From Paenibacillus solani (GTDB taxonomy: Bacteria; Bacillota; Bacilli; Paenibacillales; Paenibacillaceae): a stretch of 56,381 nt of DNA. Below, piece by piece: positions 8,674-17,665 of this stretch. Made by a program: the position numbers and the translations under genes. Position 1 is the stretch's first letter; each line of letters opens with the position of its first letter. The notes beneath the pieces are model-generated. The model was not told the DNA's origin and ran no database searches. It saw only the letters and a program-made list of their open reading frames with translations. Location: assembly GCF_001277345.1 (NCBI RefSeq), contig NZ_LIUT01000001.1, positions 1,820,041-1,876,421 on the forward strand. Reading direction: 5' to 3'.

Positions 8674-9696
8674 ATGAAAAGAACCTACTGGCCAACGACA
8701 GCTTGGCAAAGCCAAGACCCAGCAGCCTCGCGAATGAATGCAGACAAGCTTGCGGAGCTGGAAGTAATAATTCAATCAGAATACCCTGATATCAATGGCA
8801 TGGTCATTGTTAGAAATGGCTCTATCGCGTTTGAACAATATGCAAATGGATATGGTCCGAAGGATACGCACCATATGGCATCGGTTACGAAAAGTGTTCT
8901 ATCCGCTCTCATTGGCATCGCCATCCATTCAGGCTATATTCAACATGCAGATCAGAAGGTGCTGGACTTTTTCCCCGAATATGGACAAGAGGCTGCAGAC
9001 CGACAAATACGAGATATCACGATACGCCATCTTCTCACAATGACGGCACCTTATCCATTTGAGGACTGGCACGAGCCGCTCGACAAGCTGTGCATGCAAT
9101 CCGACTGGGTGAAGTATACACTGGATATGCTGGGAGAAGGAGGAAGGGTAGGGGCATTTAAATATTCTACCGCCGGGGCTCATCTTCTATCGGCTATCAT
9201 CTCCCGCAGTACCGGACAAAGTGCCCGCGAGTTCGCAAACGAACACTTGTTCAAACCGATTGGCATGAATGAAATTCCGGATTATGACATGGGCTCATTC
9301 GGATTTGATGAGTTATTCGGAAAAGACGTCAGGGGATGGGTCAAAGACCCGGCCGGTCATTCTACTGGTGGGTGGGGACTTACATTGAGTCCTCAGGATA
9401 TGGCTCGTTTTGGATTTCTATATCTGAACCGCGGCATATGGGACAGTCAGCCGATACTTTCGGAGCAGTGGATAGACCAATCAACGGCGATGAACGCCAA
9501 CCATTATGGCTATCTGTGGTGGTTGCGCGAAGAAGACGGCCTATCAACATACTCGGCCATAGGTGATGGAGGCAATATCATCTGCTGTATTCCGGAAAAA
9601 GATATGGTCGTTGCGATTGCATCCGCTTTTTCCGTCAATCCAAAGGATCGGTGGAGCTTGATCAAAGAACATGTTATCCCGGCTATCGTTGACTAG
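8674..9696 (+). CDS. Serine hydrolase, class C beta-lactamase family
   Basis: This 340-residue protein has no signal peptide, so it is probably cytoplasmic. The catalytic S-x-x-K is SVTK in HMASVTKSVLSALIG (Lys about 73). The tyrosine motif is YST in FKYSTAGAHLLS in place of the usual YxN. GDGGNIICC near the C-terminus is in the position of the KTG/HxG-like motif. It resembles the EstB/6-aminohexanoate-dimer hydrolase branch rather than true beta-lactamases. A modest Shine-Dalgarno (GAGG, 8662-8665) precedes the ATG. It lies directly downstream of the BmrR-like regulator, which could control it. Confidence 0.87.
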   Translation: MKRTYWPTTAWQSQDPAASRMNADKLAELEVIIQSEYPDINGMVIVRNGSIAFEQYANGYGPKDTHHMASVTKSVLSALIGIAIHSGYIQHADQKVLDFFPEYGQEAADRQIRDITIRHLLTMTAPYPFEDWHEPLDKLCMQSDWVKYTLDMLGEGGRVGAFKYSTAGAHLLSAIISRSTGQSAREFANEHLFKPIGMNEIPDYDMGSFGFDELFGKDVRGWVKDPAGHSTGGWGLTLSPQDMARFGFLYLNRGIWDSQPILSEQWIDQSTAMNANHYGYLWWLREEDGLSTYSAIGDGGNIICCIPEKDMVVAIASAFSVNPKDRWSLIKEHVIPAIVD

Positions 9697-9774
9697 CATA
9701 GGATATCAATAATGCTTCAGGTATCAAAACCGGATAACGAAGGTAAGGTGTCACTATAGAATTCTATCTATATA

Positions 9775-9862
9775 GAAGAAGCCGTCAAGCTGAACTGCAT
9801 CTCCAACTGTTAGAGAGTGTCTAACAAATGGGGTGCAGTTTAAGCTAGCGGCTTTTTTCTTG
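9775..9862. repeat. IS-end-like palindrome nested in a terminator-like hairpin
   Basis: The 52-bp core 9791-9842 starts TGAACTGCA and ends TGCAGTTTA. It is an almost exact reverse-orientation copy of the left end of the IS3-family element at 55170. It is bracketed by AGC on both sides (9788-9790 and 9843-9845), consistent with a 3-bp target duplication. Outer arms AGAAGCCG and CGGCTTTTTTCT pair around it, giving a large hairpin with a T tract that could terminate the upstream hydrolase transcript. Confidence 0.6.
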
Positions 9863-9985
9863 TAACTAGTATTGTATGCAGATAGGAAAGATATACATGG
9901 CTCCTCCTTATCATTCTGATTATACGCGCATGTTCATACAATATAGGGACAAGCGAAAACGACGGTAAGCAGGGGGAGATCAACC

Positions 9986-12193
9986 TTGGTGAAGCTGCAT
10001 CAAATTCATGTGACGGGAATGACATGTACAGCTTGTGCAGCCCGAATCGAAAAAGTTCTTCGAAAATTGGAAGGCATTCAGTCCGTTCGTGTCAGTCTCG
10101 CCTTGTCACAAGCGACCATACATTATGAACCGAAGCAGATTGGATTGAAGTCAATCCTGGAGAAAATCGAAAAACTTGGCTATGGCGCGCATGATCGGCT
10201 GTCTGATCCCAAGGAAGGGAACAAGGCGGAAATAGAGGCATACCGCATGAGGTTTATCAGTGCTGCTTGTTTATCAGTCCCGCTCATCTGGGCGATGATG
10301 GCGCATATCCCCCTCTGGCCTGCACATTGGACGCCGAGTTTGTTCATGGAGCCGGTCTTCCAATGGGTGCTCGCTACTGTGCTTCAGTTTGGTGTAGGTT
10401 ATCCTTTCTATTACGGTGCTTACCAGGCACTAATCCATCGTACGGCAAATATGGATACCCTTGTTGCGTTAAGCACCTCTGCAGCTTATTTTTACAGCCA
10501 CTTCGTTATGTTCGAATCGAGACATAGCCTAACTCATCCCACGTTATATTTTGATACAATCGCGATGGCGATGACGGCAGTTTTACTAGGCAAGTGGCTT
10601 GAGACGATGGCCAAAGGCCGAGCACTGAAACAGCTTAGTTCCTTATATGCCCTTCAGGTTAAGCGGGTTCGAATCGCACGTAACCAAGGGGAAGAGTGGA
10701 TTACAGCAGATCAGGTGCAGATTGGGGACCGTATTCGAGTGAAGCAAGGCGAATGGATCTCCGTGGATGGTTACGTACAGTCGGGGATGGCGGATGCCGA
10801 TGAATCCATGCTAACAGGGGAAAGCACAACGGTGGCCAAGGCAAGAGAGGATCGCGTATATGCAGGTACTAGATGTCTGGTAGGCAGCTTGGACATTGTA
10901 GCGGATAAGAATCATGCTGGCACCCGTTTATCTCAAATGATCGGGCTGATCGAGACTGCGCAGCAGGGTAAACCGGCCATCCAGCGAACCGTTGACCGAA
11001 TAGCGGCATATTTTGTACCTTTGATGATTGGTTGTGCTGTGCTCACTTATGCTGGGTGGCTATGGTTCTCCCAGGCTTCGGATGCTCCTGAAACGGCCAT
11101 GCGCCATGCACTGTCTGTTCTGCTGATCGCCTGTCCCTGTGCTCTTGGCTTGGCTACGCCGGTATCCATTCTGATCGCTACGGGTTCGTCAGCCCAAAGA
11201 GGTGTTCTCTTTAAAGACGGCGGCTCTCTGGAAAAATTACGGCGAACCAATATCATCCTCTTGGATAAGACAGGCACGTTGACAGAAGGCTCTCCCCAGG
11301 TCACGGCCATTCATCCAGCCGACGGCAGTCATAAGGCTTATATGCTATCCATATCGGCTGCGCTAGCTTCCCAGTCGGCTCATCCGCTCGCACAAGCCAT
11401 TGTACGAGCCGCCCGCGACAAACAATCCATCTATTCGGAAGCACAGAATTTTCTGGAGACGGCAGGCAGAGGGATGGAGGGTTATGTAGCCGGAAAACGC
11501 GTTGTTGTAGGAAACCGGAGATGGCTGCTGGAGCAAGACATACATTTTAAGGATCAGCCAGACCAACCCGGCTATACGAGGCTCTATATCGCCGTGAACG
11601 ATAAGTTTATCGGTACGCTGGTACTGATTGACGAACTTAAGGAAGACGCAAGGAAGGTTGTACAGGCATTACAGCGCCGAGCCGAGGTATGGATGGTAAC
11701 TGGGGATGAGGAGCCGGCAGCTGCTGCCGTAGCTATCCATGCAGGGATTGACCAGGTCAAGGTGCGTGCGGGCATGCTTCCTGAGGACAAACTGACATTG
11801 ATTCGTGAGCTTCAGCAGCAAGGGCGATCTGTCGCCATGGTTGGCGATGGCATCAACGATGCAGCTGCGCTTGCGGCGGCAGATGTGGGTATGGCAATGG
11901 GTGGTGGTACGGATGCTGCTAAACAAGCCGGAGACATTGTGCTGATCGGAAACAGACTGAGCCATATTATCGATGCCTATACCTGGAGCCGCCAAACGAT
12001 GCGGAATGTTCATCAGAATCTGCTCTTTGCCCTGCTGTATAATACGGTTACCGTGCCACTCGCAGCTTGCGGTTATTTAGACCCGCGAATTGCTTGCATG
12101 GGCATGGCGGCAAGCTCTGTACTCGTTGTTGCAAATGCGCTTAGGCTTCAGGTCAGCTTGAAGAGAACGATTAAGATGGGCTTAACCAGCTGA
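9986..12193 (+). CDS. Copper-type P1B ATPase with one HMA domain
   Basis: This 735-residue heavy-metal-translocating P-type ATPase is probably a Cu(I) exporter at the membrane. It has one N-terminal HMA domain with the metal motif C14-T-A-C17 (GMTCTACAARIEK), then the P1B helices. The actuator is marked by MLTGESTTV, the ion-binding CPC by [11 protein letters not shown], the phosphorylation site by DKTGTLTEG and the hinge by GDGINDAAAL. The start is TTG at 9986 or GTG at 9989, behind AGGGGGAG (9971-9978). No CsoR-type operator was seen upstream, unlike the second copA at 32.2 kb, so it is probably under different control. Its C-terminal metal-site residues differ from the second CopA, so specificity for copper is likely rather than proven. 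Confidence 0.93.
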   Translation: MVKLHQIHVTGMTCTACAARIEKVLRKLEGIQSVRVSLALSQATIHYEPKQIGLKSILEKIEKLGYGAHDRLSDPKEGNKAEIEAYRMRFISAACLSVPLIWAMMAHIPLWPAHWTPSLFMEPVFQWVLATVLQFGVGYPFYYGAYQALIHRTANMDTLVALSTSAAYFYSHFVMFESRHSLTHPTLYFDTIAMAMTAVLLGKWLETMAKGRALKQLSSLYALQVKRVRIARNQGEEWITADQVQIGDRIRVKQGEWISVDGYVQSGMADADESMLTGESTTVAKAREDRVYAGTRCLVGSLDIVADKNHAGTRLSQMIGLIETAQQGKPAIQRTVDRIAAYFVPLMIGCAVLTYAGWLWFSQASDAPETAMRHALSVLLIACPCALGLATPVSILIATGSSAQRGVLFKDGGSLEKLRRTNIILLDKTGTLTEGSPQVTAIHPADGSHKAYMLSISAALASQSAHPLAQAIVRAARDKQSIYSEAQNFLETAGRGMEGYVAGKRVVVGNRRWLLEQDIHFKDQPDQPGYTRLYIAVNDKFIGTLVLIDELKEDARKVVQALQRRAEVWMVTGDEEPAAAAVAIHAGIDQVKVRAGMLPEDKLTLIRELQQQGRSVAMVGDGINDAAALAAADVGMAMGGGTDAAKQAGDIVLIGNRLSHIIDAYTWSRQTMRNVHQNLLFALLYNTVTVPLAACGYLDPRIACMGMAASSVLVVANALRLQVSLKRTIKMGLTS

Positions 12194-12444
12194 ATGGTTG
12201 AAATCCAGAAAGCGTGACGCTACGATCACGATCATGGAGAAATCTTAAGATTCTCAATTCCTATCAATTCTGTTAGAATATCTCATATAAAGGAAATGAG
12301 ATTGGTTGTGAGAAAGGAAAGCCAAACCATGCTAGCGGCAGGTCCTTATTGGTATGAAGCTTACCTTGCGGTATGTTACATTCATTGTCGGTATTGATCT
12401 TCAACTTGAGATGGTTTGATTCGTTGGCAAGGAGCGAATTATCT

Positions 12445-12888
12445 ATGAATGAAGCATTAATGGAAAGATTACAGAAATTCCTGTCAAGGGAGGATCGGGC
12501 CTCACTAGTAGGATGTCCGGCAACCCAAGAGGAAATCTCACATGCAGAGCAGTTGCTGAATGTAAGTTTTCATGAGGACTATTTACGTTTTATAAGAATG
12601 TTCGGCGGAGCATATGCGGGTCTTCCGATACACGCATTCTCTAATGGTTCCAGTATCGGAAATGAAACGATCGTTGATTTAACGCTGGATTTCCGTGAGC
12701 AATGTAAGGAGCTTCCTTTTGGAGAAGAATTACGAGTCAGTTATGTCATTTCAATCGACGGTTCTGGCGATCCGATTATTATCGATCAGACGGGAAAGGT
12801 GTTCATCTGCTATCACGACACAGGAGAGGTCAAATTTTTGGCAGATTCCTTTGAGGCGCTCATCGAGGACAATTTTTATGAATGGTAA
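12445..12888 (+). CDS. SMI1/KNR4 (SUKH) family protein
   Basis: This 147-residue protein has the SUKH signature: acidic helix, TQEEISHAEQLLNVSFHEDYLRFIRMFGGAY, and a C-terminal DTGEVKFLADSFEALIEDNFYEW. SUKH proteins commonly act as immunity proteins against polymorphic toxins, though many are orphan. No toxin gene lies next to it here. The start ATG at 12445 has AAGGAG ten bases upstream and matches the usual family length; the longer frame from 12373 would add a hydrophobic extension with no ribosome site. Confidence 0.8.
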   Translation: MNEALMERLQKFLSREDRASLVGCPATQEEISHAEQLLNVSFHEDYLRFIRMFGGAYAGLPIHAFSNGSSIGNETIVDLTLDFREQCKELPFGEELRVSYVISIDGSGDPIIIDQTGKVFICYHDTGEVKFLADSFEALIEDNFYEW

Positions 12889-13135
12889 GTCATTCTTAAG
12901 TTGTTGATTGATACAGCGGTCTACAACGGAATCAACAAGGTCGAACGAGAAGAATACGCAAAGCAATCTCCCTTGGCGAAGGGAACTATACATACCGAGC
13001 GAAGAAAACATATTGATAGTGGTTAACTTACCTGCTTCCCAAGACTGGTTTTTTATATATTTAAGTTTAAGAGGCATATCCGCCCCCGTTTTTCACATAA
13101 AATGTACAAGCTTTGTATTCGGATGCGGGGGTTGA

Positions 13136-13777
13136 ATGCGGTTGAATGTGAATTTGTTAATTAGTTACGTTATATTAGGAGTAACTTTGGCCGCCCCCAT
13201 TGGGCCGGTCAACTCAGCCAGACTGGATAAAGGGATCAAGAACGGCTTTTGGCATGCATGGATCGTAGGAACAGGCTCGATGCTGGCGGATGCTATTTTT
13301 ATGCTGCTGATCTATTTGGGGCTTGTCCAATTTCTCAACATACCGATCGTGCAAATTTTTCTGTGGCTGTTCGGGGGATTTGTCTTAATATACAGCGGCA
13401 TTGAAAGTGTTATGAAATTGAATACACTGGATGTTCGTTCGGCAGCAAGTAAAAAGGATTCCATGCTGAGTTGTTTTTTACTCGGATTTTTCATGTCGAT
13501 TACAAGCCCGTTATCCATTCTTTTCTGGCTCGGGATTTACGGTTCAATTCTTGCTAAAACTGCTTCTACATTCGGCACGAACCACTTGCTCATATATAGC
13601 AGCATGATTTTTTTGGGTCTCTTCCTTTGGGACTTGTGCGTGGCCGGTTTAACGACAGGTCTGCGTCGATTCTTGAACGAGAAGATGCTGAGGGCTATTT
13701 CTGTAATTTCGGGAGTATCTCTCATTGGTTTCGGCGTCTATTTTGGCATTGAAGGCATTCTGGCACTGATTGGCTGA
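13136..13777 (+). CDS. LysE/RhtB-family translocator
   Basis: This 213-residue protein has six hydrophobic segments and the family's N-terminal motif, VTLAAPIGPVNSARLDKGIKNG in a 20-residue region, where the G-P-x-N pattern is conserved. The middle segment FFMSITSPLSILFW corresponds to the second conserved NP-like motif. Family members export amino acids or their derivatives from the cytoplasm. The Shine-Dalgarno is weak (GCGGGGG). The gene stands alone; the 247 bp before it contain no recognisable gene. Confidence 0.87.
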   Translation: MRLNVNLLISYVILGVTLAAPIGPVNSARLDKGIKNGFWHAWIVGTGSMLADAIFMLLIYLGLVQFLNIPIVQIFLWLFGGFVLIYSGIESVMKLNTLDVRSAASKKDSMLSCFLLGFFMSITSPLSILFWLGIYGSILAKTASTFGTNHLLIYSSMIFLGLFLWDLCVAGLTTGLRRFLNEKMLRAISVISGVSLIGFGVYFGIEGILALIG

Positions 13778-13907
13778 GCGAATGATTATCCGCCTATTTA
13801 TATCCAATAGGTATGGGACAAGGTGACAAGGAAACGGGTTAAACATACACTGATTTTACGTTCAATAGGCAGACGCATACATTTCTCTTTGAGAGGACGG
13901 AGACTAT

Positions 13908-14921
13908 TTGTTGAGAGCTATTGTAATTCCTGAGCGTTACGAATCCATTTTGGATAAGAAGGAAACGGCGGCGGCCATTCAGAATATGAAATCATTTTTC
14001 CAGACCCGGTTGGGGCAGGAGCTCCAATTAACCAAAGTATCGGCTCCGGTATTGGTCCGAGAAGGTACCGGCATTAATGATAACTTGAACGGCACGGAGC
14101 GGACCGTATCATTTGATGTTATGGATATGAAGGAAGCGCGTGTCGAGATTGTCCAATCCCTGGCGAAGTGGAAGAGAGCAGCCCTTGCCCAATACGGCTT
14201 CTCAAGAGGAGAAGGGTTATACACCGACATGAAAGCGATCAGACGTGATGAGGTAATGGACAATTTGCACTCCATATATGTAGATCAATGGGATTGGGAA
14301 AAGATTATCTCTGAACCTATGCGGAATATGAGCACCTTGCAAACTGAAGTGAAACGAATTTATGATGTGCTGAAGTCTACAGAAAAGTATATGTGTGAAT
14401 TCCATTCGAGCCTGGAACCGATTCTCCCGGAACGAATTCACTTTATAACGGCACAGGAGCTGGAAGATCGATATCCTGCGCTGTCTCCCAAAGAGAGAGA
14501 GCAGGAAATAACCAGGGAATATGGCGCCGTGTTTATCATGCAGATTGGTGGAGTGCTAAATTCAGGGCGAGTTCATGATGGACGCTCGCCGGATTATGAT
14601 GATTGGTCGCTGAATGGAGATATCGTACTGTGGTATCCGGTTTTGAATTGTGCAGTAGAGATATCTTCAATGGGCATCCGGGTAGATGCACAAACGCTGC
14701 GCCAGCAGCTCTCAGTTAGCGGCAATCAGGAACGATTAAGCCTGGACTTCCACCAAGCCGTCCTTTCGGGCGAACTACCGGCTACCATTGGGGGAGGTAT
14801 TGGTCAATCCAGACTGTGTATGTTCTTTCTGAAAAAAGCGCATATCGGTGAAGTACAGGTCTCTGTTTGGAATGATAAAACAATTAAAGAATGCCAAGAA
14901 GGCAATATTCCGCTTCTGTAG
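13908..14921 (+). CDS. asnA: Aspartate--ammonia ligase
   Basis: This 337-residue enzyme makes asparagine from aspartate, ammonia and ATP in the cytoplasm. The class II aminoacyl-tRNA-synthetase-like core is clear: EGTGINDNLNGTERTVSFD, VEIVQSLAKWKRAAL, GLYTDMKAIRRDE, YVDQWDWEKII, and a C-terminal GGGIGQSRLCMFFL. Length is normal for AsnA. It starts at TTG (13908) behind GAGGACGGAG. The 130-bp upstream region is too short for a T-box leader and no specifier hairpin was seen. A bidirectional hairpin separates it from the convergent permease gene. Confidence 0.95.
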   Translation: MLRAIVIPERYESILDKKETAAAIQNMKSFFQTRLGQELQLTKVSAPVLVREGTGINDNLNGTERTVSFDVMDMKEARVEIVQSLAKWKRAALAQYGFSRGEGLYTDMKAIRRDEVMDNLHSIYVDQWDWEKIISEPMRNMSTLQTEVKRIYDVLKSTEKYMCEFHSSLEPILPERIHFITAQELEDRYPALSPKEREQEITREYGAVFIMQIGGVLNSGRVHDGRSPDYDDWSLNGDIVLWYPVLNCAVEISSMGIRVDAQTLRQQLSVSGNQERLSLDFHQAVLSGELPATIGGGIGQSRLCMFFLKKAHIGEVQVSVWNDKTIKECQEGNIPLL

Positions 14922-14926
14922 GCATA

Positions 14927-14966
14927 GAAAGAAAGGATATCTCGCTGTGAGATATCCTTTCTTCAT
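14927..14966. terminator. Bidirectional terminator between asnA and the permease gene
   Basis: GAAAGGATATCTC (14931-14943) pairs perfectly with GAGATATCCTTTC (14949-14961) around a 5-base loop. A-rich and T-rich flanks occur on both sides. Confidence 0.75.
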
Positions 14967-16351
14967 GAGTTTTCGATTGCATTGGTCTGCATCTTATTCC
15001 AGATCCGAACCATGATCAGCGTAACCCCTGCAACCAATGCAGCCAAGATCAGACTGACAAAAAAACCGGGTCGAATGCTCTTTTCCATTATGGTACCCGT
15101 TACGGCACCCAGAAGAAGTAAGATCCCGGCACCGCCTAAAATTACATCCCATGTTTTTATTTTAAGGATCTTATATGCCGAAATGATAATGAAGGTCCAA
15201 TTATACATCTGCAGGATGCCGGCTGCGGTTGTAATATATTCGTATATTTTTCCGGGTAAGAGCAGCGCGGTTATGATCGAAGCGGACAAGCCTACTGCTG
15301 CCAGCACCAGCGAGGGTAGAGGCAGCTTCTTGAACTTCTCCAGTTTCTTAGTGAATATATTCGGTGCGTCGCCATCCTTGGCCATTGTTACAAGCAAATT
15401 CACAACTGCAAACAAGGAAGCGCTCATTGTCGAAAATCCGGCCATAATAATCGCTCCATTGAATACATGGGGGAAGAAGGTTAGCGGATAGCTGGAAAGC
15501 GCGGTGACGAAGGGACTTTCTTTCTCGCTCAAGAGTTTGTAGGACACCATGAAGACAACCAGTCCGATGGAGATCATATAGATTACCGTAAGACCCAAGA
15601 GCATGACCTTGCCGGATTTCGGCGCATCCTTTTTGTTCTTGAGCTGCATGGACATTAGGCCAATCGTCTCCACCCCTCCATAAGCGTAAAAGGCATACAA
15701 TAGCGAAGACCAGAAGGCTGGGAAACCTCCAGGGAATACCTCGCCGTATGAGTTCGGAAAGCCTGGCCTATCATCGCTTCCGCCACGAATCCAGCCCATG
15801 AGGGCGATAATGGAGAGCAGAATGAACATGAGAATTGCCGCCGTTTTAATGACGGCCAACACATTCTCCACTTTATCGAATCCTTTGGTACCGAGCAGCA
15901 CTACACCGATCGATAATACGGCATAGATGGCAGCGAATATCCAAAGCGGGATATCGGGGAACCAGAATTTAGTCAGAATCGAAAGCGCAGTGAGCTGGCT
16001 GCCCATGATCAGGATTTTCGTGCTCCAATAATTCCAGGCGCTACCGAAACGGGCCCAGCGGCCAAAAGCTTTTCCCGCATAATAGCAAAAGGATCCTTCT
16101 TGCGGATCAGCCGTTGTCATCTTCGCCAGGAAGTGAAAGACGATATAGGTGCCGAGAGCAGCAATCAGGAAGGAAAATACCATTGAGGGCCCGGTTAGCT
16201 TAATACCGATCCCTGAGCCTAGAAAGTAGCCTGTACCAATTGTACAACCAATGCCCAGCAGAGAGAGTTGCCACCACTTCAAGTGGCCTTTGCTTTCACC
16301 ATCGGATGTCTTTGGTGACTCTTTTTGATTCGTACATCCAGTTGAAGCCAT
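14963..16351 (-). CDS. APC-superfamily amino acid permease
   Basis: This 462-residue permease has about 12 membrane helices. The N-terminal helix has GIGCTIGTGYFLGSGIGIKLTGPS, a 24-residue region with the APC-type G-x-x-x-G-T-G substrate-backbone motif. WNYWSTKILIMGSQLTA and FWSSLLYAFYAYGGVETIGLM are also typical. It imports amino acids or exchanges them with protons; the substrate is not readable. The ATG at 16351 is preferred because GAGGAGGAATGCGCT precedes it; the open frame extends to 16525 but the extra 58 residues are not hydrophobic or conserved. Confidence 0.88.
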   Translation of the reverse strand: MASTGCTNQKESPKTSDGESKGHLKWWQLSLLGIGCTIGTGYFLGSGIGIKLTGPSMVFSFLIAALGTYIVFHFLAKMTTADPQEGSFCYYAGKAFGRWARFGSAWNYWSTKILIMGSQLTALSILTKFWFPDIPLWIFAAIYAVLSIGVVLLGTKGFDKVENVLAVIKTAAILMFILLSIIALMGWIRGGSDDRPGFPNSYGEVFPGGFPAFWSSLLYAFYAYGGVETIGLMSMQLKNKKDAPKSGKVMLLGLTVIYMISIGLVVFMVSYKLLSEKESPFVTALSSYPLTFFPHVFNGAIIMAGFSTMSASLFAVVNLLVTMAKDGDAPNIFTKKLEKFKKLPLPSLVLAAVGLSASIITALLLPGKIYEYITTAAGILQMYNWTFIIISAYKILKIKTWDVILGGAGILLLLGAVTGTIMEKSIRPGFFVSLILAALVAGVTLIMVRIWNKMQTNAIENS

Positions 16352-16662
16352 AGCGCATTCCTCCTCTACGGTTAACATGTTCCTATGCTGGGCGGAGTAT
16401 GCACTGCTAATGAAGTTCATAAATGTTATAGAGAGAAGCAGCTTGTCGCCCGGTTCACTAACCGGATGCAAGGCTGTTTTTTTATTATCTGAACGGCACG
16501 AGAGCAGGCGGAAGACACGGCTCAATTTTGCAAACGCATGTGAATAGTTTGCACGCCCTTAATGGATAATAAGGTTGAATTGCGAAAAAATTTCAAGCCG
16601 GTAGATATCATTCGGTGTCCTTTAGAAGCAAAGAACTAAGAAAAAATGGAGGTAAGTGTAGA

Positions 16663-17295
16663 ATGAATCAACAACCACAAAATCATCAGAATATGCAAAC
16701 AGGTACGGTTCCGCCGCAGTTGAATCATGGCGGTCATGAAATGTTTGATGTGCACGAAGTGCTGAGCGGGGCTATTAATACGATCGATACCTATACCATG
16801 CTGAGCGGGCATGTACAGGACCCGGAGCTGCGGGATATCTTGCAGCGCCAAAAGCAGTTTATGACAGAGGAATACAACATTACCCTGGAGTGCTTTAAAT
16901 CAGGAATGGATCCGTCCCAACCGACGAAAAGCTACAAAATGAAACAAGGCAATGATTTTGTTTACGGTGTAAAACCAAGTCAACCGAAAAAGCCGATGCA
17001 ATCTGCAGCCGAACTGACTGATGAATGCATTTCACTCAGCATGTTGAACGCAGTGAAGTCCGGCGCCACGATGAAAACCACGGCTGCGATGGAATCGACG
17101 AATCCGGTTGTCCGCCGCGTTCTTGCGGACTCTCTTCCGAATTGCATCGAGATGGCTTACGAGATCTCACTGTATCAAAATAAGCATGGCTACTATCAAG
17201 TACCACAATTATCACAACAAGACATGCAGCATATACAGAACAGCTATGCAGCTGCAGTAATCCAGCCGCAAATGCCTGGTAAACTGACACATTAA
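16663..17295 (+). CDS. Spore coat protein, CotF family
   Basis: This 210-residue protein has a Gln/Asn-rich N-terminal tail (QQPQNHQNMQTG) and a ferritin-like four-helix core typical of CotF-family coat proteins (EMFDVHEVLSGAINTIDTYTML, LTDECISLSMLNAVKSGATM, NCIEMAYEISLYQNKHGYYQVP). A Gln-rich C-terminal tail follows. It is expected in the outer layers of the endospore. The ATG at 16663 has GGAGGTAA nine bases upstream. No clear mother-cell sigma promoter was found by eye. Confidence 0.9.
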   Translation: MNQQPQNHQNMQTGTVPPQLNHGGHEMFDVHEVLSGAINTIDTYTMLSGHVQDPELRDILQRQKQFMTEEYNITLECFKSGMDPSQPTKSYKMKQGNDFVYGVKPSQPKKPMQSAAELTDECISLSMLNAVKSGATMKTTAAMESTNPVVRRVLADSLPNCIEMAYEISLYQNKHGYYQVPQLSQQDMQHIQNSYAAAVIQPQMPGKLTH

Positions 17296-17302
17296 TCATA
17301 GA

Positions 17303-17341
17303 TAAGCGCCGCGTCTGTTAAAGGACACGGCGCTTTTTTTG
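17303..17341 (+). terminator. Terminator of the cotF-like gene
   Basis: AAGCGCCGcGTC pairs with GACACGGCGCTT and is followed by seven T residues. Confidence 0.9.
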
Positions 17342-17385
17342 ATCGTTAACTGCTACCTGATTAACAATTGCATCGTACATACATG

Positions 17386-17415
17386 AAACCAGTCCGCATT
17401 ATGAGCTGGTTTTTT
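17386..17415 (+). terminator. Second, weaker hairpin with T tract
   Basis: AAACCAG (17386-17392) and CTGGTTT (17405-17411) flank a 12-base loop and lead into TTTT. It may be a back-up terminator or part of the mqo leader. Confidence 0.35.
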
Positions 17416-17665
17416 GGTTTCTAGAAAAACAGGCGCTGAATCTGTACACTTGTGAGAAACTTCACACTATGTTACATGTATCAAATGGTTTATAATGATT
17501 AGATGACAGTAGGTATTTTCAACTTTGAATATATATTATACACTATAATATGGTTGGAATTGACACAAATGACCATGTGATTTCAGGAGACGCCTTGCTT
17601 TATTAATCACATTAAGCAAAAAGCGCCTGCCTTTTTTTCAAATATATGAGATAAGGAAGGTTATC

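Noticed and set aside
9986..12193. A CsoR operator in front of the first copA
   Set aside because: Only ATATAGGGAC was found near 9945; the G-rich and TATAC half is missing, so no operator was called.
12908..13135. Open frame of 75 codons before the LysE gene
   Set aside because: No ribosome site and no recognisable motif; the 247-bp stretch looks intergenic.
13778..13907. T-box leader upstream of asnA
   Set aside because: The region is only 130 bp and lacks the T-box core and a terminator/antiterminator pair.
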